Below, in pieces: positions 15,555 through 24,778 of a stretch of DNA of 64,000 nt. The stretch covers positions 62,001-126,000 of the forward strand of contig NZ_JAMQGM010000037.1 in assembly GCF_023703325.1 (NCBI RefSeq). The letters are read 5' to 3'. This DNA comes from Streptomyces meridianus. GTDB taxonomy: Bacteria; Actinomycetota; Actinomycetes; Streptomycetales; Streptomycetaceae. Numbering within the stretch: the first letter of the stretch is position 1; each line of letters opens with the position of its first letter. Under the pieces are notes generated by a model that was not told the DNA's origin, made no database searches, and saw only the letters and a list, made by a program, of their open reading frames with translations. The position numbers and the translations under genes are program-made.

Positions 15555-16829
15555 TCAGTCCACCGCGACGGGAACACGGTGACCGACTCCACTCGTCCCG
15601 CGGGCCGCGATCCGCCCGGATGCACGGGTCCGCAGCCGGCCGCGCAGCATCCCGACCGTCACCAGGGCGGCGGCCGTTCCCGCCAGAGGGACGAGGAAGC
15701 CGGCGCTCGCCCCGTAACGGTCCGCGAGTTGCCCCGCCGTGGTCGCGGCAGCGGCCTGCCCCAGTGCCACCGCACCCGTGAGCCAGGTGAACGCCTCGGT
15801 GCGTGCCGCCGCCGGAACGAGCGTGTCGACCAGGGTGAACCCGCTGATCAGGACGGGCGCGATGCACAGACCGGCCAGCAGCCCCAGCCCACCCAGCAGC
15901 GGAACGGCGTGCGCCGACCACAGCAGTGAGGTCACCGCGGTGAGAGCGGTGTAGGCGACGAGCAGCCGTCGCTGCGGCGAGACCCGCCAGGCGATGGCAC
16001 CGCAGGCCACGCCCGCGAGCATGTTGCCCGCGGCGAAAGCCCCGTACAGCAGGCCGTTCAGGCCCGGCTGTCCGATCTCCCCGGTGAATGCGGTCAAGGA
16101 CACCTGCATGCCGCCGAACACGGCCCCGACACCGAGGAAAGCGGCGGCGAGCACTCGTACACCCGGGACGGACAACGCCGACGCGTGCTGCTGCGCGCAC
16201 CGTCCCGCGTCGCGGTTCCCCGCCGGCTGGGTCCGCCGCTGCGCCGCGAAGAGGAGTCCCCCGACGAGCGTCAGCACGCCCTCGGCGGCCAGGCCGGCCG
16301 CGGGGTGCACCGTTGTGCACACGGCCGTGGCGAGCACGGGGCCGACGACGAAGGTGAACTCGTCCGTCACCGACTCGAAAGCCGTGGCAGTGCCCAGCAG
16401 CGGCGAGCCCTCCAGTCCGGCGGCCCAGCGGGCGCGCACCATCGGGCCGATCTGCGGGACCGAGGCGCCGGCCGGAACGGCCGCGGCGAACAGCGCCCAC
16501 AGCGGGACTTGGGCGAGGGCGAGGGCGATCAGCAGGATGACCGCCGCGGCGTGCACGAGGACGCCGGGCACGAGGACCGCCGCCTGCCCGAAGCGGTCGG
16601 CGAGACGCCCGTTCTGCGGTGCGAACAGGGCCATGGAGACGCCGGCGACAGCGGACACCGCGCCGGCGGTCCCGTAGGAGCCGGTGGTGTGCTGCACCAG
16701 TAGGACGATGCTGATGGTCAGCATGGCGAAGGGCTGCCGGGCGGCGAAGCCGGGCAGCAGGAAGGTCCATGCGCGGGGAGTGCGCAGGAGGTGGCCGTAG
16801 CCGGGACGTTCGGTGACCGTGGTCGACAC
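15555..16829 (-). CDS. MFS transporter, 12 TM, probable efflux permease
   Basis: A 424-residue integral membrane protein from ATG 16829 (MSTTVTERPGYGHLL). About twelve hydrophobic segments are visible. Motif A-like PQNGRLADRFGQAAVLVPGVL follows TM2, and a matching SPQRRLLVAYTA loop starts the second half. The hydrophilic middle loop (AAQRRTQPAGNRDAGRCAQQHAS) is lengthened. Neighbours give no substrate. It lies behind an upstream gap of about 340 bases that must hold its promoter and ends 67 bases from the start of fmdB on the same strand. General MFS assignment is safe; subfamily is uncertain. Confidence 0.87.
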   Translation of the reverse strand: MSTTVTERPGYGHLLRTPRAWTFLLPGFAARQPFAMLTISIVLLVQHTTGSYGTAGAVSAVAGVSMALFAPQNGRLADRFGQAAVLVPGVLVHAAAVILLIALALAQVPLWALFAAAVPAGASVPQIGPMVRARWAAGLEGSPLLGTATAFESVTDEFTFVVGPVLATAVCTTVHPAAGLAAEGVLTLVGGLLFAAQRRTQPAGNRDAGRCAQQHASALSVPGVRVLAAAFLGVGAVFGGMQVSLTAFTGEIGQPGLNGLLYGAFAAGNMLAGVACGAIAWRVSPQRRLLVAYTALTAVTSLLWSAHAVPLLGGLGLLAGLCIAPVLISGFTLVDTLVPAAARTEAFTWLTGAVALGQAAAATTAGQLADRYGASAGFLVPLAGTAAALVTVGMLRGRLRTRASGRIAARGTSGVGHRVPVAVD

Positions 16830-17169
16830 GGTCCGTGCCTTTCTGCCACCTGGTAGCGCGCTTCGGCCGTCCGTCGGGGGGACGGGCCGGGCCTCGGGGG
16901 GCCGGGGTGCGCGCCGAGAGCCGTCCTCTCGCGCATGACCGGGGTGACGCCACCGGTCCGCGCCGAAAGGGTGGCGAGGGGACCGTGGCCGCCGAGCGGT
17001 CGCGCCGACTCTGCATCAGGCGGATTCGGTTCGTTCTGAAGTGGCGATTGTACAGGTGGACGCGCGTAGAACCGTCGACCGTCCAAAGAGTGGAACGCTG
17101 CCGTCCGGGGGCCCGTGCCCCGCCCCGGACGCCCGGCTCCGCGCTGTCGTCGCAGCGCCGGGCGGGCGG
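16830..17169. other. Intergenic region before the MFS gene
   Basis: About 340 bases between two minus-strand genes with no supported reading frame. It contains the terminator of the K+/H+ antiporter at 17131-17163 and, by position, the promoter of the MFS gene. The segment near 17020-17060 is locally AT-richer. Confidence 0.5.
17131..17163 (-). terminator. Stem-loop after the K+/H+ antiporter
   Basis: GCGCTG/CAGCGC (17141-17146 with 17153-17158) and GCCCG/CGGGC (17131-17135 with 17159-17163) stack around a TCGTCG loop with a five-base bulge. It lies just past the antiporter stop codon. Confidence 0.55.
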
Positions 17170-18660
17170 CTACTCCGAGCCGCCCGCGCCCAGCCAGCCG
17201 GCCAGTTTCCCGCCGCGGGCGACGGCTCGCAGCCGCCGTTCCGTCGCATCGCGCACCGGGTCCGTGGCGACGACCAGCAGTTCGTCTCCCCGGCGCAGCA
17301 TGGTCGACGGCGCCGGTACGAAGCTGCGGTCCTCCCGCACGACCAGGGTGACGGCCGCGCCCGGCGGCAGCCGCAACTCGTTGACCTCCACGCCGTGGAT
17401 CCGTGAGGACTCCGGGATCGAGACCGACAGCAGATGCCCCTGCAACCGCTCCAGCGGGGCGGACTCGATGCCCAGGTCCTCCGCGCCCTCGCCGCCGAGC
17501 CGCAGGCGCCCGGCGACCCAGGGCAGGGTCGGGCCCTGCACCAGGGTGTAGACGATCACCAGCAGGAAGACGATGTTGAAGATCCGCAGGCTGCCCTCGA
17601 CCTGCGTCACCATCGGAATGGTGGCGAAGATGATCGGTACCGCACCGCGCAGACCTGCCCAGGACAACAATGCCTTCTCCTGCCAGCGCACGCCGAAGGG
17701 GGTTGTGCTCACCAGCACCGACAACGGCCGCGCCACCATCGTCAACACGAGGCCGACGACCAGCGCCGGCACGATGTCGTCGGCCAGCTCGTGCGGGGTG
17801 ACCAGCAGGCCGAGCAGGACGAACATGCCGATCTGGGCGAGCCATCCGAGTCCCTCGGCGAAGCCGCGCGTCGCGGGCCAGTGCGGCAACTTCGCGTTGC
17901 CCAGGATGAGCGAGGCGACATAGACCGCGAGGAATCCACTGCCGTGCGCCAGCGCCCCACCCGCGTAGGCCGTCACCGCGATGGCCATCACCGCGATCGG
18001 ATACAGGCCGGACGCGGGCAGCGCCACGCGCCGCAGGCCGTACGACCCGAGCCAGCCGATGGCGATGCCGATCGTCGCGCCGATGGCCAGCTCGAGAACG
18101 ATCTTGCCGAGCAGGACGTACCAGGACTCGATCGGTCCGGCCGTCGAGAAGGCCACCACCATGATCACAACGGGTGCGTCGTTGAATCCCGATTCCGCCT
18201 CGAGGACGCCGTTCAGCCGTGACGGCAACGGCACCCGGCGCAGCACCGAGAAGACGGCGGCCGCGTCCGTCGAGGACACCACGGCGCCGATGATGAGCGC
18301 CGGCCGCCAGTCCAGGCCCACCAGGTAATGGGCGGCCAGGGCCGTGACGCCGACGCTCACCGCGACTCCGGCGGTCGAGAGCACCGCGGCGATCGGGAGT
18401 GCGGGTCTGATCTCACGCCACTTCGTCCCGAGTCCGCCCTCGGCGAGGATCACGACGAGCGCCGCGTAGCCGAAGGTCTGGGTCAATTCGGCACTGTCGA
18501 AGGAGACTCCGATGCCGTCCTGGCCCATGGCCACGCCGATGCCGAGGTAGACCAGAAGGCTCGGCAGCCCGCTGCGGGAGGAGAGCCGGACCGCCGCTAC
18601 CGCGATGAGCAGGACCAGTGAGGAGATCAGAAGGAGTTCGTTGAGGTGGTGGACAGTCAG
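17170..18660 (-). CDS. Potassium/proton antiporter (CPA1, CvrA/NhaP2 type) with RCK_C domain
   Basis: A 496-residue inner-membrane antiporter exchanging K+ (or Na+) for H+. The conserved N-terminus LTVHHLNELLLISSLVLLIAVAAV begins at a CTG codon at 18660. A TGA lies nine bases upstream in frame, so no ATG, GTG or TTG can serve without cutting TM1, while AAAGGTGA sits at the right distance. Thirteen or so TM segments follow, with the ion-site region VVSSTDAAAVFSVLRRV and ESGFNDAPVVIMV. The soluble C-terminus (about residues 395-490, IHGVEVNELRLPPGAAVTLVVREDRSFVPAP) is a TrkA_C/RCK_C regulatory domain. Cell-volume or pH homeostasis is the likely role. Confidence 0.9.
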   Translation of the reverse strand: MTVHHLNELLLISSLVLLIAVAAVRLSSRSGLPSLLVYLGIGVAMGQDGIGVSFDSAELTQTFGYAALVVILAEGGLGTKWREIRPALPIAAVLSTAGVAVSVGVTALAAHYLVGLDWRPALIIGAVVSSTDAAAVFSVLRRVPLPSRLNGVLEAESGFNDAPVVIMVVAFSTAGPIESWYVLLGKIVLELAIGATIGIAIGWLGSYGLRRVALPASGLYPIAVMAIAVTAYAGGALAHGSGFLAVYVASLILGNAKLPHWPATRGFAEGLGWLAQIGMFVLLGLLVTPHELADDIVPALVVGLVLTMVARPLSVLVSTTPFGVRWQEKALLSWAGLRGAVPIIFATIPMVTQVEGSLRIFNIVFLLVIVYTLVQGPTLPWVAGRLRLGGEGAEDLGIESAPLERLQGHLLSVSIPESSRIHGVEVNELRLPPGAAVTLVVREDRSFVPAPSTMLRRGDELLVVATDPVRDATERRLRAVARGGKLAGWLGAGGSE

Positions 18661-18913
18661 GGGCCGTCACCTTTCTTGCTGTTTCCTGCTGTATCGGCGG
18701 AATCGACCGAAACTGTCGCCCCCCGCCGGGCAGAAGTTCATTGCCTTACCTAACATTTTACCGGCTCTTGACGCCCTCCTGCCGGGGACCGGCCCAAAGC
18801 GCCCGCAAAGCGCGTCGGTGCACCGCTGATGAAGCCGCGTAAGGGCCGTCCGGACGCTGCGCCTATGGTTGCTCCAGCAGTTCCAGGATCACCCTGCCCC
18901 TCTAAGGACAGCG

Positions 18914-21634
18914 ATGCCCGCCAACAACAACGGTCCCTCCCCGAAGAAGAAGAGGGGCCGCGTCGGACTCCTCGTGATCGCAGTCGTGCTGCTGCTCGTG
19001 GCGGGCGTCGGATACGGCGGCTACTGGAGCGTCAACGCCGTGCGGGCCTCGTACCCGGAGACCACCGGCTCGATCAAGCTCGAGGGGCTCTCGGGGCCGG
19101 TGCAGGTCAAGCGCGACAACTACGGGATCCCGCAGATCTACGCCGACACCGACGAGGACCTCTTCCGCGCGCAGGGATTCGTCCAGGCCCAGGACCGCTT
19201 CTGGGAGATGGACGTCCGTCGGCACCTCACCTCCGGCCGGCTCTCCGAGATGTTCGGCGAGAAGCAGGTCGAGACCGACGCCTTCCTGCGGACCATGGGC
19301 TGGCGCAAGGTCGCGCAGCAGGAGTACGACACCAAGCTCTCGCCGCGGACCAAGCAGTACCTGCGGGCCTACGCGGCGGGCGTGAACGCCTACCTGAAGG
19401 AGCACGAGGGCGCCAAACTCTCCGCCGAGTACGCCGCCATGGGCCTCACCAACGACTACAAGCCGGAGAAGTGGACTCCGGTCGACTCGGTCGCCTGGCT
19501 GAAGGCCATGGCCTGGGACCTGCGCGGGAACATGCAGGAGGAGATCGACCGCTCGCTGCTCGCCGGCCGGCTGTCCCCGCGGGAGATCGAGGACCTCTAC
19601 CCGGCCTACCCCTACGACCGGAACGCGCCGATCGTGGAGGGCGGTTCGGTCGACCCGCTCAGCAAGACCTTCGACCCCGAGAAGGCCCCGGCCGGAACCC
19701 GGGAGAGCGCGGGCGCCGCGGCCCAGGGGTTCCGGGGCCGGCTGGCGTCGCTCTCCAGGACGCTGGAGGACGTGCCGGCGCTCCTCGGGCCGAACGGCAA
19801 CGGCATCGGATCCAACTCGTGGGTGGTCTCCGGCAAGCACACGGCGACGGGCAAGCCGCTGCTCGCCAACGACCCGCACCTGGCACCGCAGATGCCTTCC
19901 CTCTGGTACCAGATGGGTCTGCACTGCCGGTCGGTCGGCAAGTCGTGTCGTCACGACGTCTCCGGGTTCACCTTCTCCGGCATGCCGGGTGTGGTCATCG
20001 GCCACAACCGGAACATCGCCTGGGGGTTCACCAACCTCGGCGCGGACGTCTCCGACCTCTACCTCGAGAAGGTCACCGACCGCGGCTACCTCTACGGCAG
20101 CCGGCAGCGTCCGTTCACGACCCGCAAGGAGACCATCAAGGTCGCCGGCGCCCCGTCGCGCGAGATAACCGTCCGCTCGACGGTGCACGGCCCGGTCGTG
20201 TCCGACCGCAGCGGCGAACTGGGGGACGTCGGCCGGCAGGCGCCGGTCGGTGACGCCGCGCCCGACCGGGGCCACGGTTACGCCGTCTCGCTCCAGTGGA
20301 CGGCGCTCACTCCCGGCAAGTCCATGGACGCGGTCTTCGCGCTCAACGAGGCCGAGGACTTCCAGCAGTTCCGCAGCGCCGCCCGCGACTTCTCGGTCCC
20401 CGCACAGAACATGATCTACGCCGACACCAAGGGCAACATCGGCTACCAGGCGCCCGGCCGGATCCCGGTCCGCGGCGAGGGCGACGGCCGCTACCCCGCG
20501 CCCGGCTGGGACCCGCGCTTCAAGTGGACGGGCTACGTCCCGCAGGCCGCGCTGCCGTACGAGTACAACCCGAGCCGCGGGTACATCGTCACCGCCAACC
20601 AGGCCGTCATCGACCAGAGCAAGTACCCCTACACGCTCACCGAGGACTGGGGCTACGGCGCGCGCAGCCAGCGGATCCACGACCTGATCCAGTCGAGGAT
20701 CGACGACGGCGGCAAGATCTCCACCGACGACATGCGGACGATGCAGCTGGACAGCAGCAGCGAGATCGCCGAACTGCTCACCCCGCTGCTGCTGAAGATC
20801 GACCCCGAGGACCCCGAGGTCCGCGAGGCGCAGAAGATGCTGGCCGGCTGGGACTACACCCAGGACGCCGACTCCGCGGCCGCCGCCTACTTCAACTCGG
20901 TGTGGCGCAACGTCCTCAAGCTCGCGTTCGGCAACAAGCTGCCGAAGGAGCTGCGCGTCGAGGGCCAGTGCCTGCGGGTGCGGCCCGCCGACGACTCCGG
21001 CCCGATGGAGGACCTGGACGGCAACACCCGCTTGGTGCGCGAGTGCGGGGAGAGGGCCGCCGACAACGCCCAGCCCGACGGCGGCGACCGGTGGTACGAG
21101 GTCGTGCGCAACCTCCTCGACGACGAGGACAGCGAGTGGTGGAAGACGAGCGGCACGCTCCGCGAGCCCGGCGACCGCAACCGTGACGAGTTGCTGGCCC
21201 ACGCCATGCGGGACGCCAACTGGGAGCTCACCGCCAAGCTCGGCAAGGACCGCGAGACCTGGAGCTGGGGACGTCTGCACCAGCTGAACCTGCGCAACCA
21301 GACGCTGGGCACCGACGGGCCCGGCTTCCTGCAGGGCGTGTTCAACCGCGGGCCGTGGAACGTCGGGGGCGGCGAGGCGGCCGTCAACGCGACCGGCTGG
21401 AACGCGGCCGGTGGCTACCAGGTCGTCTGGGTCCCCTCGATGCGGATGGTCGTCAACCTCGGCGACTTCGACAAGTCGCGGTGGATCAACCTGACCGGCG
21501 CCTCCGGGCACGCGTACAACACGCACTACAGTGACCAGACCGAGAAGTGGCTCAAGGGCGATCTGGTCCGCTGGCCGTTCAGCGAGAAGAAGGTCGCGGA
21601 CAGCACCGACGACACCCTGGCGCTGATTCCCTAG
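18914..21634 (+). CDS. Penicillin acylase family N-terminal-nucleophile hydrolase
   Basis: A 906-residue secreted or membrane-tethered amidohydrolase. ATG 18914 (MPANNNGPSPKKKRGR) follows TAAGGACAGCG. A basic stretch and one hydrophobic helix (VGLLVIAVVLLLVAGVGYGGYW, 17-38) act as signal or anchor. The alpha-chain region has KRDNYGIPQIYADTDEDLFRAQGFVQAQDRFWEMD. A spacer (about 265-299) ends at G299/S300 in NGIGSNSWVVSG, the autocatalytic cleavage point that exposes the nucleophile Ser300; HDVSGFTFSGMPGVVIGHN and the beta chain follow. Relatives cleave penicillins, N-acyl-homoserine lactones or lipopeptides. Substrate unresolved. It is divergent from the antiporter gene and ends at a strong hairpin. 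Confidence 0.93.
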   Translation: MPANNNGPSPKKKRGRVGLLVIAVVLLLVAGVGYGGYWSVNAVRASYPETTGSIKLEGLSGPVQVKRDNYGIPQIYADTDEDLFRAQGFVQAQDRFWEMDVRRHLTSGRLSEMFGEKQVETDAFLRTMGWRKVAQQEYDTKLSPRTKQYLRAYAAGVNAYLKEHEGAKLSAEYAAMGLTNDYKPEKWTPVDSVAWLKAMAWDLRGNMQEEIDRSLLAGRLSPREIEDLYPAYPYDRNAPIVEGGSVDPLSKTFDPEKAPAGTRESAGAAAQGFRGRLASLSRTLEDVPALLGPNGNGIGSNSWVVSGKHTATGKPLLANDPHLAPQMPSLWYQMGLHCRSVGKSCRHDVSGFTFSGMPGVVIGHNRNIAWGFTNLGADVSDLYLEKVTDRGYLYGSRQRPFTTRKETIKVAGAPSREITVRSTVHGPVVSDRSGELGDVGRQAPVGDAAPDRGHGYAVSLQWTALTPGKSMDAVFALNEAEDFQQFRSAARDFSVPAQNMIYADTKGNIGYQAPGRIPVRGEGDGRYPAPGWDPRFKWTGYVPQAALPYEYNPSRGYIVTANQAVIDQSKYPYTLTEDWGYGARSQRIHDLIQSRIDDGGKISTDDMRTMQLDSSSEIAELLTPLLLKIDPEDPEVREAQKMLAGWDYTQDADSAAAAYFNSVWRNVLKLAFGNKLPKELRVEGQCLRVRPADDSGPMEDLDGNTRLVRECGERAADNAQPDGGDRWYEVVRNLLDDEDSEWWKTSGTLREPGDRNRDELLAHAMRDANWELTAKLGKDRETWSWGRLHQLNLRNQTLGTDGPGFLQGVFNRGPWNVGGGEAAVNATGWNAAGGYQVVWVPSMRMVVNLGDFDKSRWINLTGASGHAYNTHYSDQTEKWLKGDLVRWPFSEKKVADSTDDTLALIP

Positions 21635-21660
21635 AACCGCCGGCCTCCGGGGCCGGAGAC

Positions 21661-21702
21661 GACGCCACCGGCGTGCCGCGCGAGCGGCGCACCGGTGGCG
21701 TC
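21661..21702. terminator. Strong stem-loop between penicillin acylase and cyclo-ligase genes
   Basis: An 11-bp perfect stem (GACGCCACCGG, 21661-21671, with 21692-21702) continues after one mismatch into seven more pairs. It lies in the convergent gap between the genes ending at 21634 and 21781 and can serve both. Confidence 0.75.
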
Positions 21703-21780
21703 GCCGTTCGCCGGAGCCGGCCGGTTCCGGAGGCCGCCGCGTCCCCGGGCCCGCCGTTTCCGCCGCACGCGCCCTGGGGT

Positions 21781-22374
21781 TCAGCCGCCGAAGTGCCGTA
21801 CGCCACGGGGTGTGACGGCCGCGTGCACCGGCCGGTCGTGGGCCTCCTGCGGAACCCGCGGCACCACTTCGTCCGCGTACAGCAGCACCACCCGGGCCGG
21901 ATCGGCGCCGGCCTGCTCGAGCCGCTGCAGAACCCGGTCGTACGATCCGCCGCCCCGCCCCAGCCGCATGCCGCGCTCATCCACCGCGAGCCCCGGAAGG
22001 AGCACCGCGCCGGCCTCCAGCACCGCCGCCGGACCGAGTCGTGGGCCCGCCGGCTCCAGCAGTCCGCGCCGCGCCGGGCGAAGCGACCCCGGCCCCTCGT
22101 AGACCGCCCAGTCCAGGTCGTTGTCGGCCATCAGGACGGGCAGCAGTACGCGGACGCCGGCCGCGCACAGCGCGTCGAGCAGTCCGCGGGTCCCGGGCTC
22201 ACGGCCCACCGAAACGTACGCGGCGACCGTGCCGGACCGTGTCAGCACGGTCAGTTCGAGGGCGTGACGGATGAGTCCGCGCTCCGCCGCAGCGACGTCC
22301 TCGGGTGTACGGTGCGCTCTCAGAGCCAGCAGCCGCTGCCGCAGCTCCGCCTTGACCGCCTGGTTCTCTTCCAC
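21781..22374 (-). CDS. 5-formyltetrahydrofolate cyclo-ligase
   Basis: A 197-residue enzyme (MthfS/YgfA family) converting 5-formyl-THF with ATP to 5,10-methenyl-THF in one-carbon metabolism. The N-terminus VKAELRQRLLALRAHRTPED and the ATP/substrate loops AAYVSVGREPGTRGLLDAL and VDERGMRLGRGGGSYDRVL (the family's RLGxGGGxYDR box) identify it. The C-terminal VPQEAHDRPVHAAVTPRGVR is also typical. Start GTG 22374; no Shine-Dalgarno sequence stands out. It is divergent from galU with 84 bases between. Family length is usual. Confidence 0.93.
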   Translation of the reverse strand: MEENQAVKAELRQRLLALRAHRTPEDVAAAERGLIRHALELTVLTRSGTVAAYVSVGREPGTRGLLDALCAAGVRVLLPVLMADNDLDWAVYEGPGSLRPARRGLLEPAGPRLGPAAVLEAGAVLLPGLAVDERGMRLGRGGGSYDRVLQRLEQAGADPARVVLLYADEVVPRVPQEAHDRPVHAAVTPRGVRHFGG

Positions 22375-22458
22375 GGGGAGTTCGCATTTCCTCTCTCATC
22401 GTCCGGCACTAACCGGAGCTTCACCTTCTGCTCATACGCACCGGTTATGGTTCTCGGC

Positions 22459-23361
22459 ATGACCGAATCGCGTTCCCGGATCAGCAAGGCTGTCATCCCC
22501 GCTGCCGGCCTCGGCACCCGCTTCCTCCCGGCGACCAAGGCCACTCCGAAGGAGATGCTCCCGGTCGTCGACAAGCCCGCGATCCAGTACGTGGTCGAGG
22601 AAGCCGTCACCGCGGGTCTGTCCGACGTGCTCATGATCACGGGACGCAACAAGCGCCCGCTCGAGGACCACTTCGACCGCAACTACGAGCTCGAAGAGGC
22701 GCTGCACCGCAAGGGTGACGAGTCCCGGCTGGCCCGGGTGCAGGAGTCCAGTGACCTCGCCACCATGCACTACGTCCGCCAGGGCGACCCGCGGGGCCTG
22801 GGCCACGCGATCCTCTGCGCGGCCCCGCACGTCGGCGACCAGCCGTTCGCGGTGCTCCTCGGCGACGACCTGATCGATCCCCGCGATCCCCTGCTCACCC
22901 GCATGGTGGAGATCCAGGAGCAGCAGGGCGGCAGCGTGGTGGCGCTCATGGAGGTCGACCCGTCGCAGATCCACCTCTACGGCTGCGCGGCCGTGAAGGA
23001 GACCGGCGAGACGGACGTCGTCCAGGTCACCGGTCTGGTGGAGAAGCCGGACGCGGCGGACGCCCCGAGCAACTACGCGATCATCGGCCGCTACGTGCTC
23101 GACCCGTCCGTGTTCGAGGTGCTGCGCCACACCGACCCCGGACGCGGCGGGGAGATCCAGATCACCGACGCCCTCCAGACGCTCGCGGTCGATCCGGCCA
23201 TCGGCGGTCCGGTGCACGGCGTGATCTTCGACGGCCGCCGCTACGACACCGGCGACCGCGGCGATTATCTGCGCGCCATTGTCAGGCTCGCGTGCGAGCG
23301 TGAAGATCTGGGTCCGGAGTTCCGGACGTGGCTCCGCAGTTTCGTCGACGAGGAGATGTAG
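22459..23361 (+). CDS. galU: UTP-glucose-1-phosphate uridylyltransferase
   Basis: A 300-residue nucleotidyltransferase making UDP-glucose for cell-wall glycans, trehalose and glycosyl transfer. ATG 22459 (MTESRSRISK) is chosen over ATG 22447 because it matches family length. The signature AVIPAAGLGTRFLPATKATPKEMLPVVDKP lies at residues about 10-39, with GDDLIDP (metal-binding Asp), YGCAAVKETG, GLVEKP and GRYVLDPSVFEVL further on. It leads the galU-glp-moaC-mog-GNAT-sepX run, with only four bases to the next start, so it is probably cotranscribed with it. Confidence 0.95.
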   Translation: MTESRSRISKAVIPAAGLGTRFLPATKATPKEMLPVVDKPAIQYVVEEAVTAGLSDVLMITGRNKRPLEDHFDRNYELEEALHRKGDESRLARVQESSDLATMHYVRQGDPRGLGHAILCAAPHVGDQPFAVLLGDDLIDPRDPLLTRMVEIQEQQGGSVVALMEVDPSQIHLYGCAAVKETGETDVVQVTGLVEKPDAADAPSNYAIIGRYVLDPSVFEVLRHTDPGRGGEIQITDALQTLAVDPAIGGPVHGVIFDGRRYDTGDRGDYLRAIVRLACEREDLGPEFRTWLRSFVDEEM

Positions 23362-23365
23362 CGCG

Positions 23366-24724
23366 TTGAGCAGCACCGCGGGACAACCGGCCGCCGGTAC
23401 CGGAACGCAGGGCGAGGACGGCGGCCCGGGGGCCGCACCCACCGCGGATCGCGTCTGGTCGGTGCCGGAGCACCTCGACGACGTCCTGCGGAACCTGAAG
23501 CCCCTCGAGCCGATCGAGCTCCCGCTGCTCGAGGCCCGGGGCTGCGTCCTCGTGGAGGACGTCACCGCCCCCGTCGCCCTCCCGCCGTTCGACAACAGCT
23601 CGATGGACGGATACGCGGTGCGCACGGCCGATGTGGCCGGTGCCACCGAGGAGTTCCCGGCCGCACTGACCGTCGTGGGTGACATCGCCGCGGGGGCGCG
23701 GGATTTGCCCACCGTCGGGCCCGGCGAGGCCGCCCGCATCATGACGGGCGCGCCGCTCCCGCCCGGCGCCGAGGCCGTCGTTCCCGTGGAGTGGACCGAC
23801 GGCGGGACGGGCACCGGGCCCGTGACCTCCATGGCCGCCCACGGCACTGCCCCCGGGGGAGGGTCGGGGGAGGTCCTCGTCCACCGGCCGGTCGGGGAAC
23901 ACGGCCATGTCCGCGCCCGCGGCAGCGACATCGGCGCCGGTGCTCTCGCGCTGCGGGCCGGGACGGTCCTGGGCCCGCCGCAGATCGGTCTGCTCGCAGC
24001 GATCGGCCGGGCCGTGGTCCGGGTGCGCCCGCGTCCCCGCGTGGTCGTCCTGTCGACGGGCAGCGAACTCGTCCCGCCGGGCGAGACCCTCGGACCCGGC
24101 CGGATCCACGACTCCAACAGCTACGCCCTCACTGCGGCAGCCCGTGAGGCCGGGGCCATCGCCTTCCGGGTCGCCTCGGTATCCGATGACGCCGCCACCC
24201 TGCGGGCCACCGTCGACGACCAGCTGGCCCGGGCCGACGTGCTCGTCACCAGCGGCGGCGTCAGTGTCGGCGCGTACGACGTGGTCAAGGAGGCGCTCTC
24301 CCGGCCCGACGAGGAGGGCGGGCGCGTCGAGTTTCGCAGGCTCGCGATGCAGCCCGGCAAACCGCAGGGCTTCGGCAGGATCGGACCGGACCGCACGCCG
24401 CTGCTGGCCCTGCCCGGCAATCCGGTCAGCTCCTACGTCTCGTTCGAGCTGTTCGTGCGCCCGGTGATCCGGACGCTCATGGGCCTTCCGCCGGACGATC
24501 GCGGGACGTTGCGAGCCGTCTGCCCCGAGGGCGTGGCGTCGTCGCCTCGCGGCAAGCGGCAGTTCCTTCGTGGCCGGTACCACGGCGGCACGGTCACTCC
24601 GGTGGGCGGTTCCGGATCCCATCTCGTCAAGGCGCTTTCCGACGCCAACGCCCTGATCGTCGTCCCCGAGGAGACCACGAGCGTCGCGCCCGGCGCCGAG
24701 GTCGACGTGGTGCTGCTCGGCTGA
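23366..24724 (+). CDS. glp: Gephyrin-like molybdotransferase Glp / MoeA
   Basis: A 452-residue MoeA-fold protein. TTG 23366 (LSSTAGQPAAG) follows GGAG at ten bases; the first 30 residues are low-complexity, and conservation begins at VWSVPEHLDDVLRNLKPLEP. Domain features: PPFDNSSMDGYAVR, ARIMTGAPLPPGAEAVVPVE, RPRVVVLSTGSELVPPGETLGPGRIHDSNSY and the MPT-binding TSGGVSVGAYD, then LPGNPVSSYVSFELFVRP. MoeA inserts molybdate into molybdopterin. In actinobacteria the copy in this neighbourhood corresponds to Glp, a gephyrin-like FtsZ-binding protein whose membrane receptor is GlpR/SepX. The sepX gene four genes downstream supports that role; enzymatic activity may be retained. Confidence 0.88.
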   Translation: MSSTAGQPAAGTGTQGEDGGPGAAPTADRVWSVPEHLDDVLRNLKPLEPIELPLLEARGCVLVEDVTAPVALPPFDNSSMDGYAVRTADVAGATEEFPAALTVVGDIAAGARDLPTVGPGEAARIMTGAPLPPGAEAVVPVEWTDGGTGTGPVTSMAAHGTAPGGGSGEVLVHRPVGEHGHVRARGSDIGAGALALRAGTVLGPPQIGLLAAIGRAVVRVRPRPRVVVLSTGSELVPPGETLGPGRIHDSNSYALTAAAREAGAIAFRVASVSDDAATLRATVDDQLARADVLVTSGGVSVGAYDVVKEALSRPDEEGGRVEFRRLAMQPGKPQGFGRIGPDRTPLLALPGNPVSSYVSFELFVRPVIRTLMGLPPDDRGTLRAVCPEGVASSPRGKRQFLRGRYHGGTVTPVGGSGSHLVKALSDANALIVVPEETTSVAPGAEVDVVLLG

Positions 24725-24778
24725 GACGGGCTCCCCGGCGGTACCGTGTCTGCCCACAGGGACCGCACCGGGAGAACA

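Noticed and set aside
18902..21526. 874-residue minus-strand frame opposite the penicillin acylase
   Set aside because: Shadow frame; Val/Gly/Arg-rich with no domain, whereas the plus strand has a full Ntn-hydrolase.
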